Shown: positions 16,823-24,692, counted from the first letter of the stretch. The stretch: DNA of 49,397 bases from JAJYRX01 sp041655275 (GCA_041655275.1 JBBAFU010000016.1:1-49397), one strand, 5' to 3'. Made by a program: numbers and translations. Notes: a model not told the origin generated them from the letters alone.

Positions 16823-17564
16823 TTGCCGGGCCCTGCTCGCGGGCGATGTGTTCGAACTCTTCCGGGCCGATGGCCCGGAAGCGCACATAATCGCCCACGT
16901 CCAGCAGACAAGGCGAGGCACGCAGGGGATCGAACAGGCGCAAGGGTATGCGCCCGATCAGATTCCAGCCGGCAGGCAGCACCACGGGATAGATGACGCA
17001 TTGACGGTTGGCCAGACCGATGGAACCCTGGGGCACGGCGGTGCGCGGCGTGGTCCGCCGGCCAATCGACAGGCGTGCATCGAACATGCCCAGATAGGGG
17101 TGGCCCGGCGCGAAACCCAGCATGAGTACGCGCACCCGGGAGGCGCTATGCAGGGCGATCACCTCGTCGCGGTCCAGACCGCAATGGCGCGCCACATCAT
17201 CCAGATCCCGGCCATGCTCGCCCCCGTAACACACCGGAAGCTCGATCTCGCGTACATCCGTCTCCTCACGAGCAAGGCGGGCCGGCATGAGCGCCTGCAC
17301 CCGGCGGACCACCGCGTCGCGTGCCGACGCAGGCTCGAAATGCACGCCCACCGCCGCCATGGACGGCACCACATCACGCACCTGTGGCATACCGGCGGCA
17401 ACGATGCGTCGCGCCAGCTCTACGGCAAAGCGGTTGGAACACTCCGGATCGTGCGCCTCGAACACCACCACCAGGCAGCGATCACCGCCCTGCTCGCAGT
17501 GCCAGGGCGGTACGCGCAGGATATCCGTCCCGCTCACAGGCCTTCCGGACGACGCAGATGCCAT
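16794..17564 (-). CDS. pxpB: 5-oxoprolinase subunit PxpB / KipI-type carboxyltransferase domain protein
   Basis: The 256-residue sequence matches the allophanate-hydrolase subunit 1 (AHS1, CT_C_D) fold. Signatures include AVGVHFEP, LPVCYGGEHGRDLDDVA, VLMLGFAPGHPYLGMFD and a VPQGSIGLANRQCVIYP block. PxpB normally acts with PxpC and PxpA to open 5-oxoproline using ATP; related domains occur in urea amidolyase. Here neither partner is next to it. Instead its first 31 bases overlap the end of an amidase gene, implying translational coupling and a shared function with the amidase. Confidence 0.87.
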   Translation of the reverse strand: MASASSGRPVSGTDILRVPPWHCEQGGDRCLVVVFEAHDPECSNRFAVELARRIVAAGMPQVRDVVPSMAAVGVHFEPASARDAVVRRVQALMPARLAREETDVREIELPVCYGGEHGRDLDDVARHCGLDRDEVIALHSASRVRVLMLGFAPGHPYLGMFDARLSIGRRTTPRTAVPQGSIGLANRQCVIYPVVLPAGWNLIGRIPLRLFDPLRASPCLLDVGDYVRFRAIGPEEFEHIAREQGPAIRPAATPAG

Positions 17565-18928
17565 TGCGTGCGCGTCTGGTACTGCGCACCAATATCGAGC
17601 ACCGTCTCTTCCCCATAGGGCCGACCGATGATCTGCAGCGACAGCGGCAGACCGGCCTTTGTGGCACCGCTGGGCAGGGACAGGGCCGACAAGTTGAAGA
17701 AGTTGCCAAAGCGCGTGTAGTAGGACGGGCTGCCACCCTGATCGACCTCTTCCAGCTTGAGTGCTGCAGTGGTGGTGGTGGGCGTGAGCAATGCATCCAC
17801 CTGATCGAAGACGGTGTTGAAGCGCGCCTGCATCTCGCTGCGCGCGCGCAGTGCCTGCAGATAATCGGCGGCGGTGATCGTGCGTCCCGCCAGAAGACGC
17901 GGTCGCACGTCCTCATCCAGCGGCGCCTGTGGATCGTCCAGCAGATGATGGTACAGACTGTAACCCTCGGCAAACATGATCTGGCCGTTGAGGGCGGCAA
18001 CCTCGGCAAACCCGTAAGGCAGGGTGATATCGACAATGTCGGCCCCGGCGTCGGCGAGCACCTCGAGTGCGGCATCGTAGGCGGCCAGCACTTCAGGCTC
18101 GGAAGCACTGCGGTCGGCTTCAGACAGGCGGGCCAGGCGCATGCCGCGCAAGTCCTCGCGTGCCGCCATCGCGGGGGCCGCCGCCGGCACCAGATGGGCA
18201 TGACGATCCTGCGCGTCGTGACCGCGCAATGCCTCGTAGAACAGGCGGGCATCGGCCACGCTGCGCGCCATGGGTCCGGGCGTATCCAGTGTGGGGCTCA
18301 ACGGCAGTACACCATAGCCGCTGATACGCCCCGAGGAGACCTTGAGCGCGGTCAGGTTGCACCAGGACGCGGGCAGGCGCACGGAACCCCCCGTATCGGT
18401 ACCCAGCGCCAGGGGCACCAGATCGGCGGCGAGCGCCACGCCGGACCCGCTGCTCGAGCCGCCCGGCGTGCGTGCGGTTTCCAGATCCCAGGGGTTCCAG
18501 GGCGTACCCAGACGGATATTTGTACCCCAGCCCCCCATGGCAAACTCCACGGTATGGGTCTTGCCGATGATGATGGCACCCTGGCGCCACAGACGATGCA
18601 CCAGACTGGCTGTGACCGGGCTGATGCGCCCGGCGTTTGCCGCCGAACCGCCGCCCGTATGCCGGCCTTCCATCTCGACCAGATCCTTGAGCGCGACCGG
18701 CATACCGTGCAGCGGCCCCAGCACTGCACCGGTGGCGCGTGCCAGATCAGCCGCCCGGGCCGCCCGCAAGGCATCTTCACCATACACTTCAACAAAGGCA
18801 TGCAGGCGGGGCTCCCACCGGGCGATCCGCTGCAGATAATATTCAACCAGATCGACGGACGAAAGGGCACCACTGGCCAGCTGACCCGACAGCGTCCGGG
18901 CACTGGCATATACAAGAGAGGAAGACAT
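17534..18928 (-). CDS. Amidase signature family amidohydrolase
   Basis: This 464-residue enzyme has the amidase-signature Ser-cisSer-Lys triad: Lys81 in VALKDLVEMEG, cis-Ser158 in TPGGSSSGSG and the nucleophile Ser182 in GTDTGGSVRLPAS. It hydrolyses a linear amide to acid and ammonia. The family includes GatA, AtzF allophanate hydrolase and general amidases. The absence of a gatB/gatC context and the PxpB gene downstream argue against GatA. A product such as an amidated or cyclic-amide acid that PxpB helps process is a reasonable guess. It starts 78 bases after nagB. Confidence 0.92.
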   Translation of the reverse strand: MSSSLVYASARTLSGQLASGALSSVDLVEYYLQRIARWEPRLHAFVEVYGEDALRAARAADLARATGAVLGPLHGMPVALKDLVEMEGRHTGGGSAANAGRISPVTASLVHRLWRQGAIIIGKTHTVEFAMGGWGTNIRLGTPWNPWDLETARTPGGSSSGSGVALAADLVPLALGTDTGGSVRLPASWCNLTALKVSSGRISGYGVLPLSPTLDTPGPMARSVADARLFYEALRGHDAQDRHAHLVPAAAPAMAAREDLRGMRLARLSEADRSASEPEVLAAYDAALEVLADAGADIVDITLPYGFAEVAALNGQIMFAEGYSLYHHLLDDPQAPLDEDVRPRLLAGRTITAADYLQALRARSEMQARFNTVFDQVDALLTPTTTTAALKLEEVDQGGSPSYYTRFGNFFNLSALSLPSGATKAGLPLSLQIIGRPYGEETVLDIGAQYQTRTQWHLRRPEGL

Positions 18929-19006
18929 CGAATAACTCGCTTCGGCTTGATGAACAAGAAGGAAGCAATAGTGTACCGATGCCTGTCGTATCCGGCGAGT
19001 GTCTTT

Positions 19007-19783
19007 CTAGGCTGAACGGGCCGGCAGAACCGCTTGCACCATGGGTTGGCAGGCCTGCGCCGGCAGCAGCCGGGCCGCCTCGGCATCGAGGACGATACGC
19101 ACGCGGGGATGCTGCTTCAATACGCTGAAAGGCAGCTCCGGCGTGACGCCGCTGCGATGGAATGCAGCCAGCGTGGGCGCCTTGGCGGCGCCGGTGGCCA
19201 CCAGCAGGATCTCGCGCGCCGACATGATGTCGCGCAGGCCCATGGTGATGGCACGCCCCGGAACAAGTTCGCCCTCGGCGAAGAAGCGGCTGTTGTCGAT
19301 GCGCGTACGCTCGTCCAGACTGACCACATGCGTTGTGCTGTCGAACGCCGTCCCCGGCTCGTTGAAGCCGATATGGCCGTTGCGCCCTACACCGAGCAGC
19401 TGCAGATCGATGCCGCCCGCCTGGTAGATCGCGCTGGAATAGTGCCGGCAATAGCCGTCTTCATCCGGCGCGCAGCCATCGGGCAGATGATGGCGCAGCG
19501 GATCAAAGCCCAGCACATCGAACAGATGCTGTTTCATGTAGGCCGCATAGCTTTGCGGATGATCCGGCGTCAGGCCGATGTACTCGTCCAGGTTGAAGGA
19601 GCGCAGGCGCGACACGTCCAGACGCGTCTGGCGCACGCGTTCAAGAAAGCGCGCATACACCGGCTCCATCGTGCCACCCGTCGCAAGGCCCAGGACGGAC
19701 TCGGGACGCGCGCGGACCTGTGAGGCCAGCGCGTCGGCCACAAAATCGGCGATCGTGGCCACATCGGGAAAGACCAGATACAT
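19007..19783 (-). CDS. nagB: Glucosamine-6-phosphate deaminase NagB
   Basis: This 258-residue enzyme converts glucosamine-6-phosphate to fructose-6-phosphate and ammonia. The family motifs are GLATGGTMEPVY (phosphate loop), FNLDEYIGL with the proton-relay Asp66, and LLGVGRNGHIGFNEPG with His137 and Glu142. The length fits the short Bacillus-type NagB without the allosteric C-terminal extension of the E. coli enzyme. No nagA or sugar transporter is in view, so it may serve amino-sugar recycling. It is divergent from the CtaA-like gene. Confidence 0.93.
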   Translation of the reverse strand: MYLVFPDVATIADFVADALASQVRARPESVLGLATGGTMEPVYARFLERVRQTRLDVSRLRSFNLDEYIGLTPDHPQSYAAYMKQHLFDVLGFDPLRHHLPDGCAPDEDGYCRHYSSAIYQAGGIDLQLLGVGRNGHIGFNEPGTAFDSTTHVVSLDERTRIDNSRFFAEGELVPGRAITMGLRDIMSAREILLVATGAAKAPTLAAFHRSGVTPELPFSVLKQHPRVRIVLDAEAARLLPAQACQPMVQAVLPARSA

Positions 19784-19804
19784 GAACAGGGACGCAGGAG
19801 AACC

Positions 19805-19861
19805 ATGAAAGTGAAAATCGTAACACGTGCGGATGCCACATGTTGCATGTGGCTTCGATAG
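19805..19861 (+). CDS. Possible 18-codon leader peptide upstream of the CtaA-like gene
   Basis: An ATG at 19805 preceded by AGGAG (19796-19800) opens an 18-codon frame ending in TAG at 19859-19861. The predicted peptide contains a Cys-Cys-Met-Trp stretch. Its second half lies within the inverted repeat at 19835-19853, the arrangement seen in translation-coupled leaders. It ends 48 bases before the CtaA-like gene. A chance short frame is quite possible. Confidence 0.25.
   Translation: MKVKIVTRADATCCMWLR
19835..19853. repeat. Perfect 8-bp inverted repeat between nagB and the CtaA-like gene
   Basis: GCCACATG and CATGTGGC pair exactly around TTG. The repeat may be an operator for the divergent genes or an RNA hairpin in the leader of the CtaA-like gene. 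No run of T follows, so it is not a standard terminator. Confidence 0.45.
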
Positions 19862-19909
19862 AATGACAATTTTTCACGCCGCTCTCCAGAACTTCCATCA
19901 AGGCCTTGC

Positions 19910-20701
19910 ATGCAGCCCCCATCTTCCGCCATATCTTCCGTCACCCCGCGCCTTCGCTGGATCGCCCGCCTGGCCTGGCTCACCTTCCTGCTTGTCTTCC
20001 TGATCACCAGCCTGAGTGCCTGGCTGCGCCTGTCCGGCCGCCTGCCGGGCTGTGAGCCCTGGCCCGGCTGCCTGGAAGCGGATGCCGCCGTCGGGGCCGC
20101 GCGTGCACTGCACCGCATGGCGGCTTCCGCCAGCCTGCTCGTCATCATCGCCATGGTGCTATTGAGCAGCCTGCCCCGCCCCGCACTGCGTGTACAACGC
20201 GCATCCGCACTGGCATTGCTGGGCCTGGCCCTATTTCTGGCAGTTCTGGGCGCGCTCACCGGACGATCCCAGGCCGGAGCCGTGGTATTGGGCAACCTGC
20301 TGGGCGGCATGCTCATGCTGGGCCTGGCGGTACAACTGGCCGGCAGTGCCCGCCGACAGGAAGCAGGTCCCCCGGCAGCCTGGACCGGCCTTGCCATCGG
20401 CCTGACACTGATACAAATGGCACTGGGCGGGCTGGCCGGCATGACTGACGAAACCCTGTCCATGATGCACGCCTTGCATATCCTGCTTGCACTACTGCTG
20501 ATCCCTGTGCTTGTCGTGGGCGCCTGGCGTCTCGTGCGCGGACGCAGACGCGCATCAGCCGTGCTGATTCTGTCACTGACGGTGTTGCAGATTGCCCTGG
20601 GCAGTGTCATTGTCATCGATGGGCCCACCATCATGATCGTCACAATGCACAACATGACCGCCGGCGGGCTGCTGGCTGTCCTGTTTCATTGCAGGACTTG
20701 A
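19910..20701 (+). CDS. CtaA/COX15-like (haem A synthase family) membrane protein
   Basis: This 263-residue integral membrane protein has about seven to eight hydrophobic segments in two halves, as in haem A synthase. The first half has LRLSGRLPGCEPWPGC with the Cys48/Cys54 pair typical of CtaA, and His68 in ALHRMAAS. In the second half His187/His190 (MMHALHILLA) and His247 (MHNMTAGG) match the haem ligands. The expected second His of the first half is replaced by Asn129 in VLGNLLGGML. The protein is also shorter than the ~300-350 residues usual for the family. It could be a divergent haem A synthase or a redox protein of other function. No cytochrome oxidase genes are adjacent. Confidence 0.75.
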   Translation: MQPPSSAISSVTPRLRWIARLAWLTFLLVFLITSLSAWLRLSGRLPGCEPWPGCLEADAAVGAARALHRMAASASLLVIIAMVLLSSLPRPALRVQRASALALLGLALFLAVLGALTGRSQAGAVVLGNLLGGMLMLGLAVQLAGSARRQEAGPPAAWTGLAIGLTLIQMALGGLAGMTDETLSMMHALHILLALLLIPVLVVGAWRLVRGRRRASAVLILSLTVLQIALGSVIVIDGPTIMIVTMHNMTAGGLLAVLFHCRT

Positions 20702-20737
20702 TGGAGGCGCGTTCACCACCCACCGGAGGTGTGAGAG

Positions 20738-21169
20738 TTGGCTGCACAATGGCAATTTCGAGGCTTCTTGAGTGAAAGCGGCAAAAAAATAATTGAGAGA
20801 TGGCACGACCGACTATCAATCAAGGCACAAGCCAACTTCGCACGCGCACGAGATCATCTGCGACAGCAATCGAAGTCTGCCTGGGATCGTCCATATGCGA
20901 GCCCCTTAGGTCATCACATATATGTGATAAGATTTAAAGATGAAAATCGAACCCAACATCGCGCCGTAGGGCACTTTGCAAGCGCGACCCCATGGTTCAT
21001 CATCACCACGCCTTGCGTGGAGAAGGATAGAGTTTATGGGCCCGTCAATTACCAAGATATCGCCCGCGAAAGGCGAGACATATGCGAACGGGAGCCTCGG
21101 AGATCTTGCCCGGCGTTCGAACAAGTCCGCAACTATCGACCGCACATCACTCTTGTCCGAAAGAAGTGA
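20738..21169 (+). CDS. RelE/ParE-superfamily toxin-like protein
   Basis: This 143-residue basic protein starts at TTG 20738, which has GGAGG 8 bases upstream. The core follows the RelE/HigB pattern: a helical region (SGKKIIERWHDRLSIKAQANF), then strands SPLGHHIYVIRF and HRAVGHF, and an Arg/Lys-rich end (ARERRDICEREPRRS). Members cleave mRNA at the ribosome. The next gene encodes an XRE protein whose frame overlaps the end of this one, the usual reversed toxin-first order of HigBA-like pairs. The cluster is AT-richer than its neighbours, which fits horizontal transfer. Activity is untested. Confidence 0.7.
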   Translation: MAAQWQFRGFLSESGKKIIERWHDRLSIKAQANFARARDHLRQQSKSAWDRPYASPLGHHIYVIRFKDENRTQHRAVGHFASATPWFIITTPCVEKDRVYGPVNYQDIARERRDICEREPRRSCPAFEQVRNYRPHITLVRKK

Positions 21170-21512
21170 ATGGGAGGATGCCGAATACCGACACGCTTAT
21201 GCAGAAGCTGCGGTCGAACAAGGTATTGCCTGGCAGATAAGGGTCAACCGGCAAGCGCGCGGCCTTTCCCAGCAGAATCTGGCACAACAACTCGGGACGC
21301 GCCAATCTGCCATCTCCCGGCTTGAAGATCCGGAACATGGCAGCTACAGCCTGCCCACCCTGCTCAGAATTGCCAAGTCTTTCGACTGCGCACTCATGGT
21401 GCGTTTTGTCCCATATTCCTGGCTGGCATGGGAAGCTCAACATCTTGGCCCAGCCGATCTTTACGCCGCACCCTACTCAGAGGAAATTCATCATGACGCA
21501 CTCCGTAAATGA
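21036..21512 (+). CDS. XRE-family helix-turn-helix antitoxin-like regulator
   Basis: The C-terminal two thirds hold a clear XRE helix-turn-helix (RQARGLSQQNLAQQLG, then TRQSAISRLEDPEHGSYS) followed by LLRIAKSFDCALMVRFVPYS, as in HigA-type antitoxins. The region before the domain (EWEDAEYRHAYAEAAVEQ) resembles the toxin-neutralising helix of such proteins. The start is uncertain. ATG 21036 has an AAGGAT upstream but overlaps the toxin by 134 bases, while an in-frame TTG at 21153 overlaps it by only 17. It should bind the toxin and repress the cluster. The last 20 bases overlap the next gene. Confidence 0.72.
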   Translation: MGPSITKISPAKGETYANGSLGDLARRSNKSATIDRTSLLSERSEWEDAEYRHAYAEAAVEQGIAWQIRVNRQARGLSQQNLAQQLGTRQSAISRLEDPEHGSYSLPTLLRIAKSFDCALMVRFVPYSWLAWEAQHLGPADLYAAPYSEEIHHDALRK

Positions 21513-21798
21513 CGCAGATGGCATCTACCGCGACATTGCTTCGGTGAGCACCCCCACCCTCTTCAGCGACGGTTTGCTGTCATACAGCATAGGGCATCAG
21601 GTATCGCGTCTGACACTCGGCGTGGAAACCCAACCCGGCACGGCTGCCGCACCGATAGTCAATATCATCCTGCCAACAGAAGCATTACTGACCATCATTA
21701 CAGATCTGCGTACTGCATTCAAAAACCCGGAGGTGCAGCAGCACATGATCAGTGCCATCAATCGCCTCACCGCAAAGACTGAAGCGTTGGACGACTGA
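21493..21798 (+). CDS. Small protein of unknown function, third gene of the toxin-antitoxin-like cluster
   Basis: This 101-residue acidic protein starts at ATG 21493, with AGGA just upstream, inside the end of the antitoxin frame. It has no membrane segment or signal. A strand-rich centre (FSDGLLSYSIGHQVSRLTLG, then VNIILPTEALLTIITDLR) and a C-terminal helix give an outline recalling DUF3467-type proteins, but the match is weak and I do not claim it. The overlap with the XRE gene shows translational coupling, so a role as a third component or chaperone of the pair is plausible. Confidence 0.65.
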   Translation: MTHSVNDADGIYRDIASVSTPTLFSDGLLSYSIGHQVSRLTLGVETQPGTAAAPIVNIILPTEALLTIITDLRTAFKNPEVQQHMISAINRLTAKTEALDD

Positions 21799-21868
21799 AC
21801 TACGCTCACGCGAGAACGCCCGACATAAACGCATCCGAAAAACAGAAGTCCTAATATTTCATCATTAT

Positions 21869-21882
21869 GTATAATAATATAC
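21869..21882 (+). promoter_or_regulatory. AT-rich promoter region with GTATA-N4-TATAC repeat
   Basis: The stretch between the toxin cluster and the flavoprotein gene is strikingly AT-rich around 21853-21890. It contains TATAAT (21870-21875) nested in an inverted repeat GTATA-N4-TATAC. It probably carries the promoter and perhaps an operator for the gene at 21919. No good -35 could be placed. Confidence 0.4.
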
Positions 21883-21918
21883 TAATAGCATTGATGACAT
21901 TGACCCAGGAGAACAAAC

Positions 21919-23367
21919 GTGACGACTCAACGCATCGACACTGATGTCGCCATCATCGGCGCAGGCACCGCAGGCATGTATGCCTTGCGCGAAGTGCGAC
22001 GCGCCAAGCGCAGATTCGTACTCATCGACCACGGCCCATTGGGCACGGTATGCGCGCGCGTGGGCTGCATGCCATCAAAAGTTGCCCTGCACGCCGCAGC
22101 ACAATGGCGGGCTGCACAGGGTCTGGAGCGCATCGGCGGTAGCGGCATCGAACATCTGCGCCTGGATCGCGATGCCACCTGGGCCGCCCTGCGCAAGGAG
22201 CGCGACGGCTTTGCCCAGCCCACCGCTGCCGGCACGCGCAAGATGGCCGGCGAGCACCTGATTGAAGGCCGTGCACGTTTTCTGTCGACCAACCAACTGG
22301 AAGTTGAACTGAATGCCGGCGGGCACTGCGAGATCAACGCCAAAGCCATCATCATCGCTGTCGGGTCACGGCCCATCGTGCCGGACTGGCTGCAACCCAT
22401 GCGTGAACGCGTCATCACAACCGATGAGCTGTTCGAGCTGGAGACCCTGCCGCAAACCATGGGCATTCTGGGCCTGGGAGCGATCGGTCTTGAAATGGGA
22501 CTGGCGCTTGCCCGACTGGGCGTGCCGGTCACGGGCGCCGATGTCGCCGCCCATATCGGCGGCATGACCGACCCTGAAATCTCGGCACGGGCGCTGGAAC
22601 GCCTGGGCCCCGAGTTCGACATGTGGCTGCAGACACAAACCGAACTCGGCATGGCGGACAACGGTCTGATCATGAAGCGTGATGACAGCACACAGGTACA
22701 GGTTGAATTGCTGCTGGCCGCATTGGGCCGGCAATCGAATGCGGACAGACTGGGTCTTGCCGATGCCGGCATTACCGTGGATGGCAGGGGTGTACCGGAG
22801 TTCGATACCCAGACCATGCAGGTGGGCACGCTGCCCATCTTCATCGCCGGGGATGCGAACAATACCCTGGCATTGATGCATGAAGCTGCCGACGAAGGCG
22901 CCATCGCCGGCTACAACGCGGCAGGCATTGCTGCTGATTCCGGCATGCAGCCCCAGCGCTTCGTGCGCAAGACACCACTGGCCGTTGCCTTCACCGATCC
23001 GGATCTGGCCACTGTCGGCGCGCGTCTGTCCGACCTGGCGGAGGAGCACATTGTCATTGGTACGGCGGAAGGGCAAGGCAACGGGCGCAGCCGCGTACTG
23101 CATGAGCCGCGCGGCCTGCTGCGCCTCTACGCCGACAGGCGTGACGGGCGCCTTCTGGGCGCCGCGATGATGGCCGCCCGGGGCGAGCATCTGGCGCACG
23201 TGCTGGCACTGGCCATCGAACGGGGCGAAACCGCCGCCAGCCTTCTGCAGATGCCTTTCTATCATCCTGCGGTCGAGGAGATGCTTCAGTCAGCCCTGCA
23301 GGACGTGGTACGCCAGATTGACGATACCTCTCCCCTGCCCTTTGGGCTGCGGGTGGTCGGGGTTTAG
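21919..23367 (+). CDS. Dihydrolipoyl dehydrogenase-family pyridine nucleotide-disulfide oxidoreductase
   Basis: This 482-residue FAD enzyme begins at GTG 21919, with AGGAG 7 bases upstream. The FAD-binding IIGAGTAGMYALREVRR is at residues 13-29. The redox-active disulfide is in GTVCARVGCMPSK, the variant of the more divergent Lpd branch rather than the usual GGTCLNVGC form. The NAD motif is GILGLGAIGLEMGLALARLG. The C-terminal FYHPAVEEML supplies the catalytic His-Glu pair. No 2-oxoacid dehydrogenase E1 or E2 gene is in view, so this is an orphan. Mercuric-reductase-like or lipoamide activities are both possible. Confidence 0.9.
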   Translation: MTTQRIDTDVAIIGAGTAGMYALREVRRAKRRFVLIDHGPLGTVCARVGCMPSKVALHAAAQWRAAQGLERIGGSGIEHLRLDRDATWAALRKERDGFAQPTAAGTRKMAGEHLIEGRARFLSTNQLEVELNAGGHCEINAKAIIIAVGSRPIVPDWLQPMRERVITTDELFELETLPQTMGILGLGAIGLEMGLALARLGVPVTGADVAAHIGGMTDPEISARALERLGPEFDMWLQTQTELGMADNGLIMKRDDSTQVQVELLLAALGRQSNADRLGLADAGITVDGRGVPEFDTQTMQVGTLPIFIAGDANNTLALMHEAADEGAIAGYNAAGIAADSGMQPQRFVRKTPLAVAFTDPDLATVGARLSDLAEEHIVIGTAEGQGNGRSRVLHEPRGLLRLYADRRDGRLLGAAMMAARGEHLAHVLALAIERGETAASLLQMPFYHPAVEEMLQSALQDVVRQIDDTSPLPFGLRVVGV

Positions 23368-23379
23368 GTTTATTGCCTT

Positions 23380-23439
23380 CACTATAGTGGATAATTAGTC
23401 AGTTTAGCGAGTTTATGTTTTTTTGATAAACTCACTAAA
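23380..23439 (+). promoter_or_regulatory. Palindrome plus 14-bp inverted repeat upstream of the ATPase gene
   Basis: CACTATAGTG (23380-23389) is a perfect 10-bp palindrome. Downstream, TTTAGCGAGTTTAT (23403-23416) pairs with ATAAACTCACTAAA (23426-23439) at 13 of 14 positions around a 9-base spacer. The repeat ends 19 bases before the ATPase start. The arms look like paired sites for a dimeric DNA-binding protein, possibly the ATPase's own C-terminal winged helix. The T-run is in the loop, so it is not a terminator. Confidence 0.6.
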
Positions 23440-23458
23440 AATGACATAAGAGAGCACT

Positions 23459-24652
23459 ATGGATCCAATTACAAACCCATATGCGCCCGGCGCCGGCACC
23501 ATGCCCCCAGAGCTGGCGGGTCGTGATGCTATCCGAGACAGAGTGAGGATATGTCTGGCTCGCTTTGCTACAGGCAAGTCAGATAAAAGCATTCTGATGG
23601 TCGGCCTTCGAGGTGTCGGAAAAACCGTTTTGTTAGACCAGATGAGACGGGACGCAGAAGCGCAAGGAATTCACACGATCCGGATCGAAGCGCCGGAAGA
23701 TCGATCCCTTCCAGCAATGTTGGCGCCACAATTGCGCATTGCCCTTCTTCGCCTCAGTCGCATGGAAAGAGCTCGGGAGGGTGCGCGAAAAGGGTTGAGG
23801 GCACTTGCTGGCTTCGTTGGGGCACTTAAAGCGTCATATGGCGATATCGAAGTAGGGATTGATGCAGAGTCTCTACCTGGCCTCGCGGATAATGGTGACC
23901 TTGAAAGTGACTTATCAGACTTGCTTCAATCCGCTGGTGAGGCGGCCAAGTCAGCAGGGACGGCGCTCGTGCTCTTCATTGATGAAATGCAATATATCAA
24001 TGAAAAAGAGTTCGGAGCGCTCATCGCGGCACTGCATCGCTGCAACCATAACAATCTTCCGCTTACTGTTGTTGGAGCTGGCCTTCCTCAATTACTAGCC
24101 AGGGCAGGTAACGCAAAATCGTATGCTGAAAGACTATTCGATTTCCCAATGATAGGGGCTCTTGATAAAAATGCAGCTTCCGACGCGATCACCAAACCCG
24201 CTGCTGCCGAGGGGGTCATTATTGAAAAGAACGCAGTTCGGAGAATAGTGGAACACACCAGAGGGTATGCTTATTTCTTGCAAGAATGGGGCAAACATTC
24301 ATGGGATGCCGCAGATGAGAGCCCCATAACACTCGAAGATGTTGAAAGTGCCACAGGCACAGCAGTTGCAGCTCTAGATGAAAGCTTCTTCCGAGTAAGA
24401 CTTGACCGCCTGACTCCAGCAGAGAAGCGGTACATGCGAGCGATGGCAGCACTAGGCCCTGGTCCCCATCGATCTGGCGATATCGCAGACGTTCTAGGGC
24501 AAAAGGTGACTTCGCTGGGCCCGACACGCAACAATCTGATTGCGAAGGGTATGGTTTGGAGTCCAAGTCACGGCGATACAGCGTTCACGGTTCCGTTGTT
24601 CGACGAATTCATGCGGAGAATAATGCCTTCCGACACCGAACGTGGCACCTAA
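23459..24652 (+). CDS. Solitary AAA/STAND-type ATPase with C-terminal winged helix
   Basis: This 397-residue protein has an Orc1/STAND-like ATPase core. Walker A is GLRGVGKT (residues 49-56), Walker B is LVLFIDEMQY with Asp174 and Glu175, and LPLTVVGAGLPQL looks like the sensor strand. The C-terminal part (RSGDIADVLGQKVTSLGPTR, then a short hairpin ending in DTAFTVPLFDEFM) has the form of a winged helix. I recall a widespread family of very similar ATP-binding proteins of unknown function. The gene is AT-richer than its surroundings, sits alone beside a tRNA and has its own operator-like repeat, all signs of transfer. No partner effector is visible. Confidence 0.82.
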   Translation: MDPITNPYAPGAGTMPPELAGRDAIRDRVRICLARFATGKSDKSILMVGLRGVGKTVLLDQMRRDAEAQGIHTIRIEAPEDRSLPAMLAPQLRIALLRLSRMERAREGARKGLRALAGFVGALKASYGDIEVGIDAESLPGLADNGDLESDLSDLLQSAGEAAKSAGTALVLFIDEMQYINEKEFGALIAALHRCNHNNLPLTVVGAGLPQLLARAGNAKSYAERLFDFPMIGALDKNAASDAITKPAAAEGVIIEKNAVRRIVEHTRGYAYFLQEWGKHSWDAADESPITLEDVESATGTAVAALDESFFRVRLDRLTPAEKRYMRAMAALGPGPHRSGDIADVLGQKVTSLGPTRNNLIAKGMVWSPSHGDTAFTVPLFDEFMRRIMPSDTERGT

Positions 24653-24692
24653 GGGTGGAGTGGTCACGTTTTGGGCACAGTCGGCACCAGAC

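Noticed and set aside
17321..19015. 564-codon plus-strand frame
   Set aside because: It is antisense to the amidase and pxpB genes and has no recognisable domain.
19570..20655. 361-codon minus-strand frame over nagB start and the CtaA-like gene
   Set aside because: It is rich in Arg, Ser and Thr, spans two well-supported genes and the divergent promoter, and has no family features.
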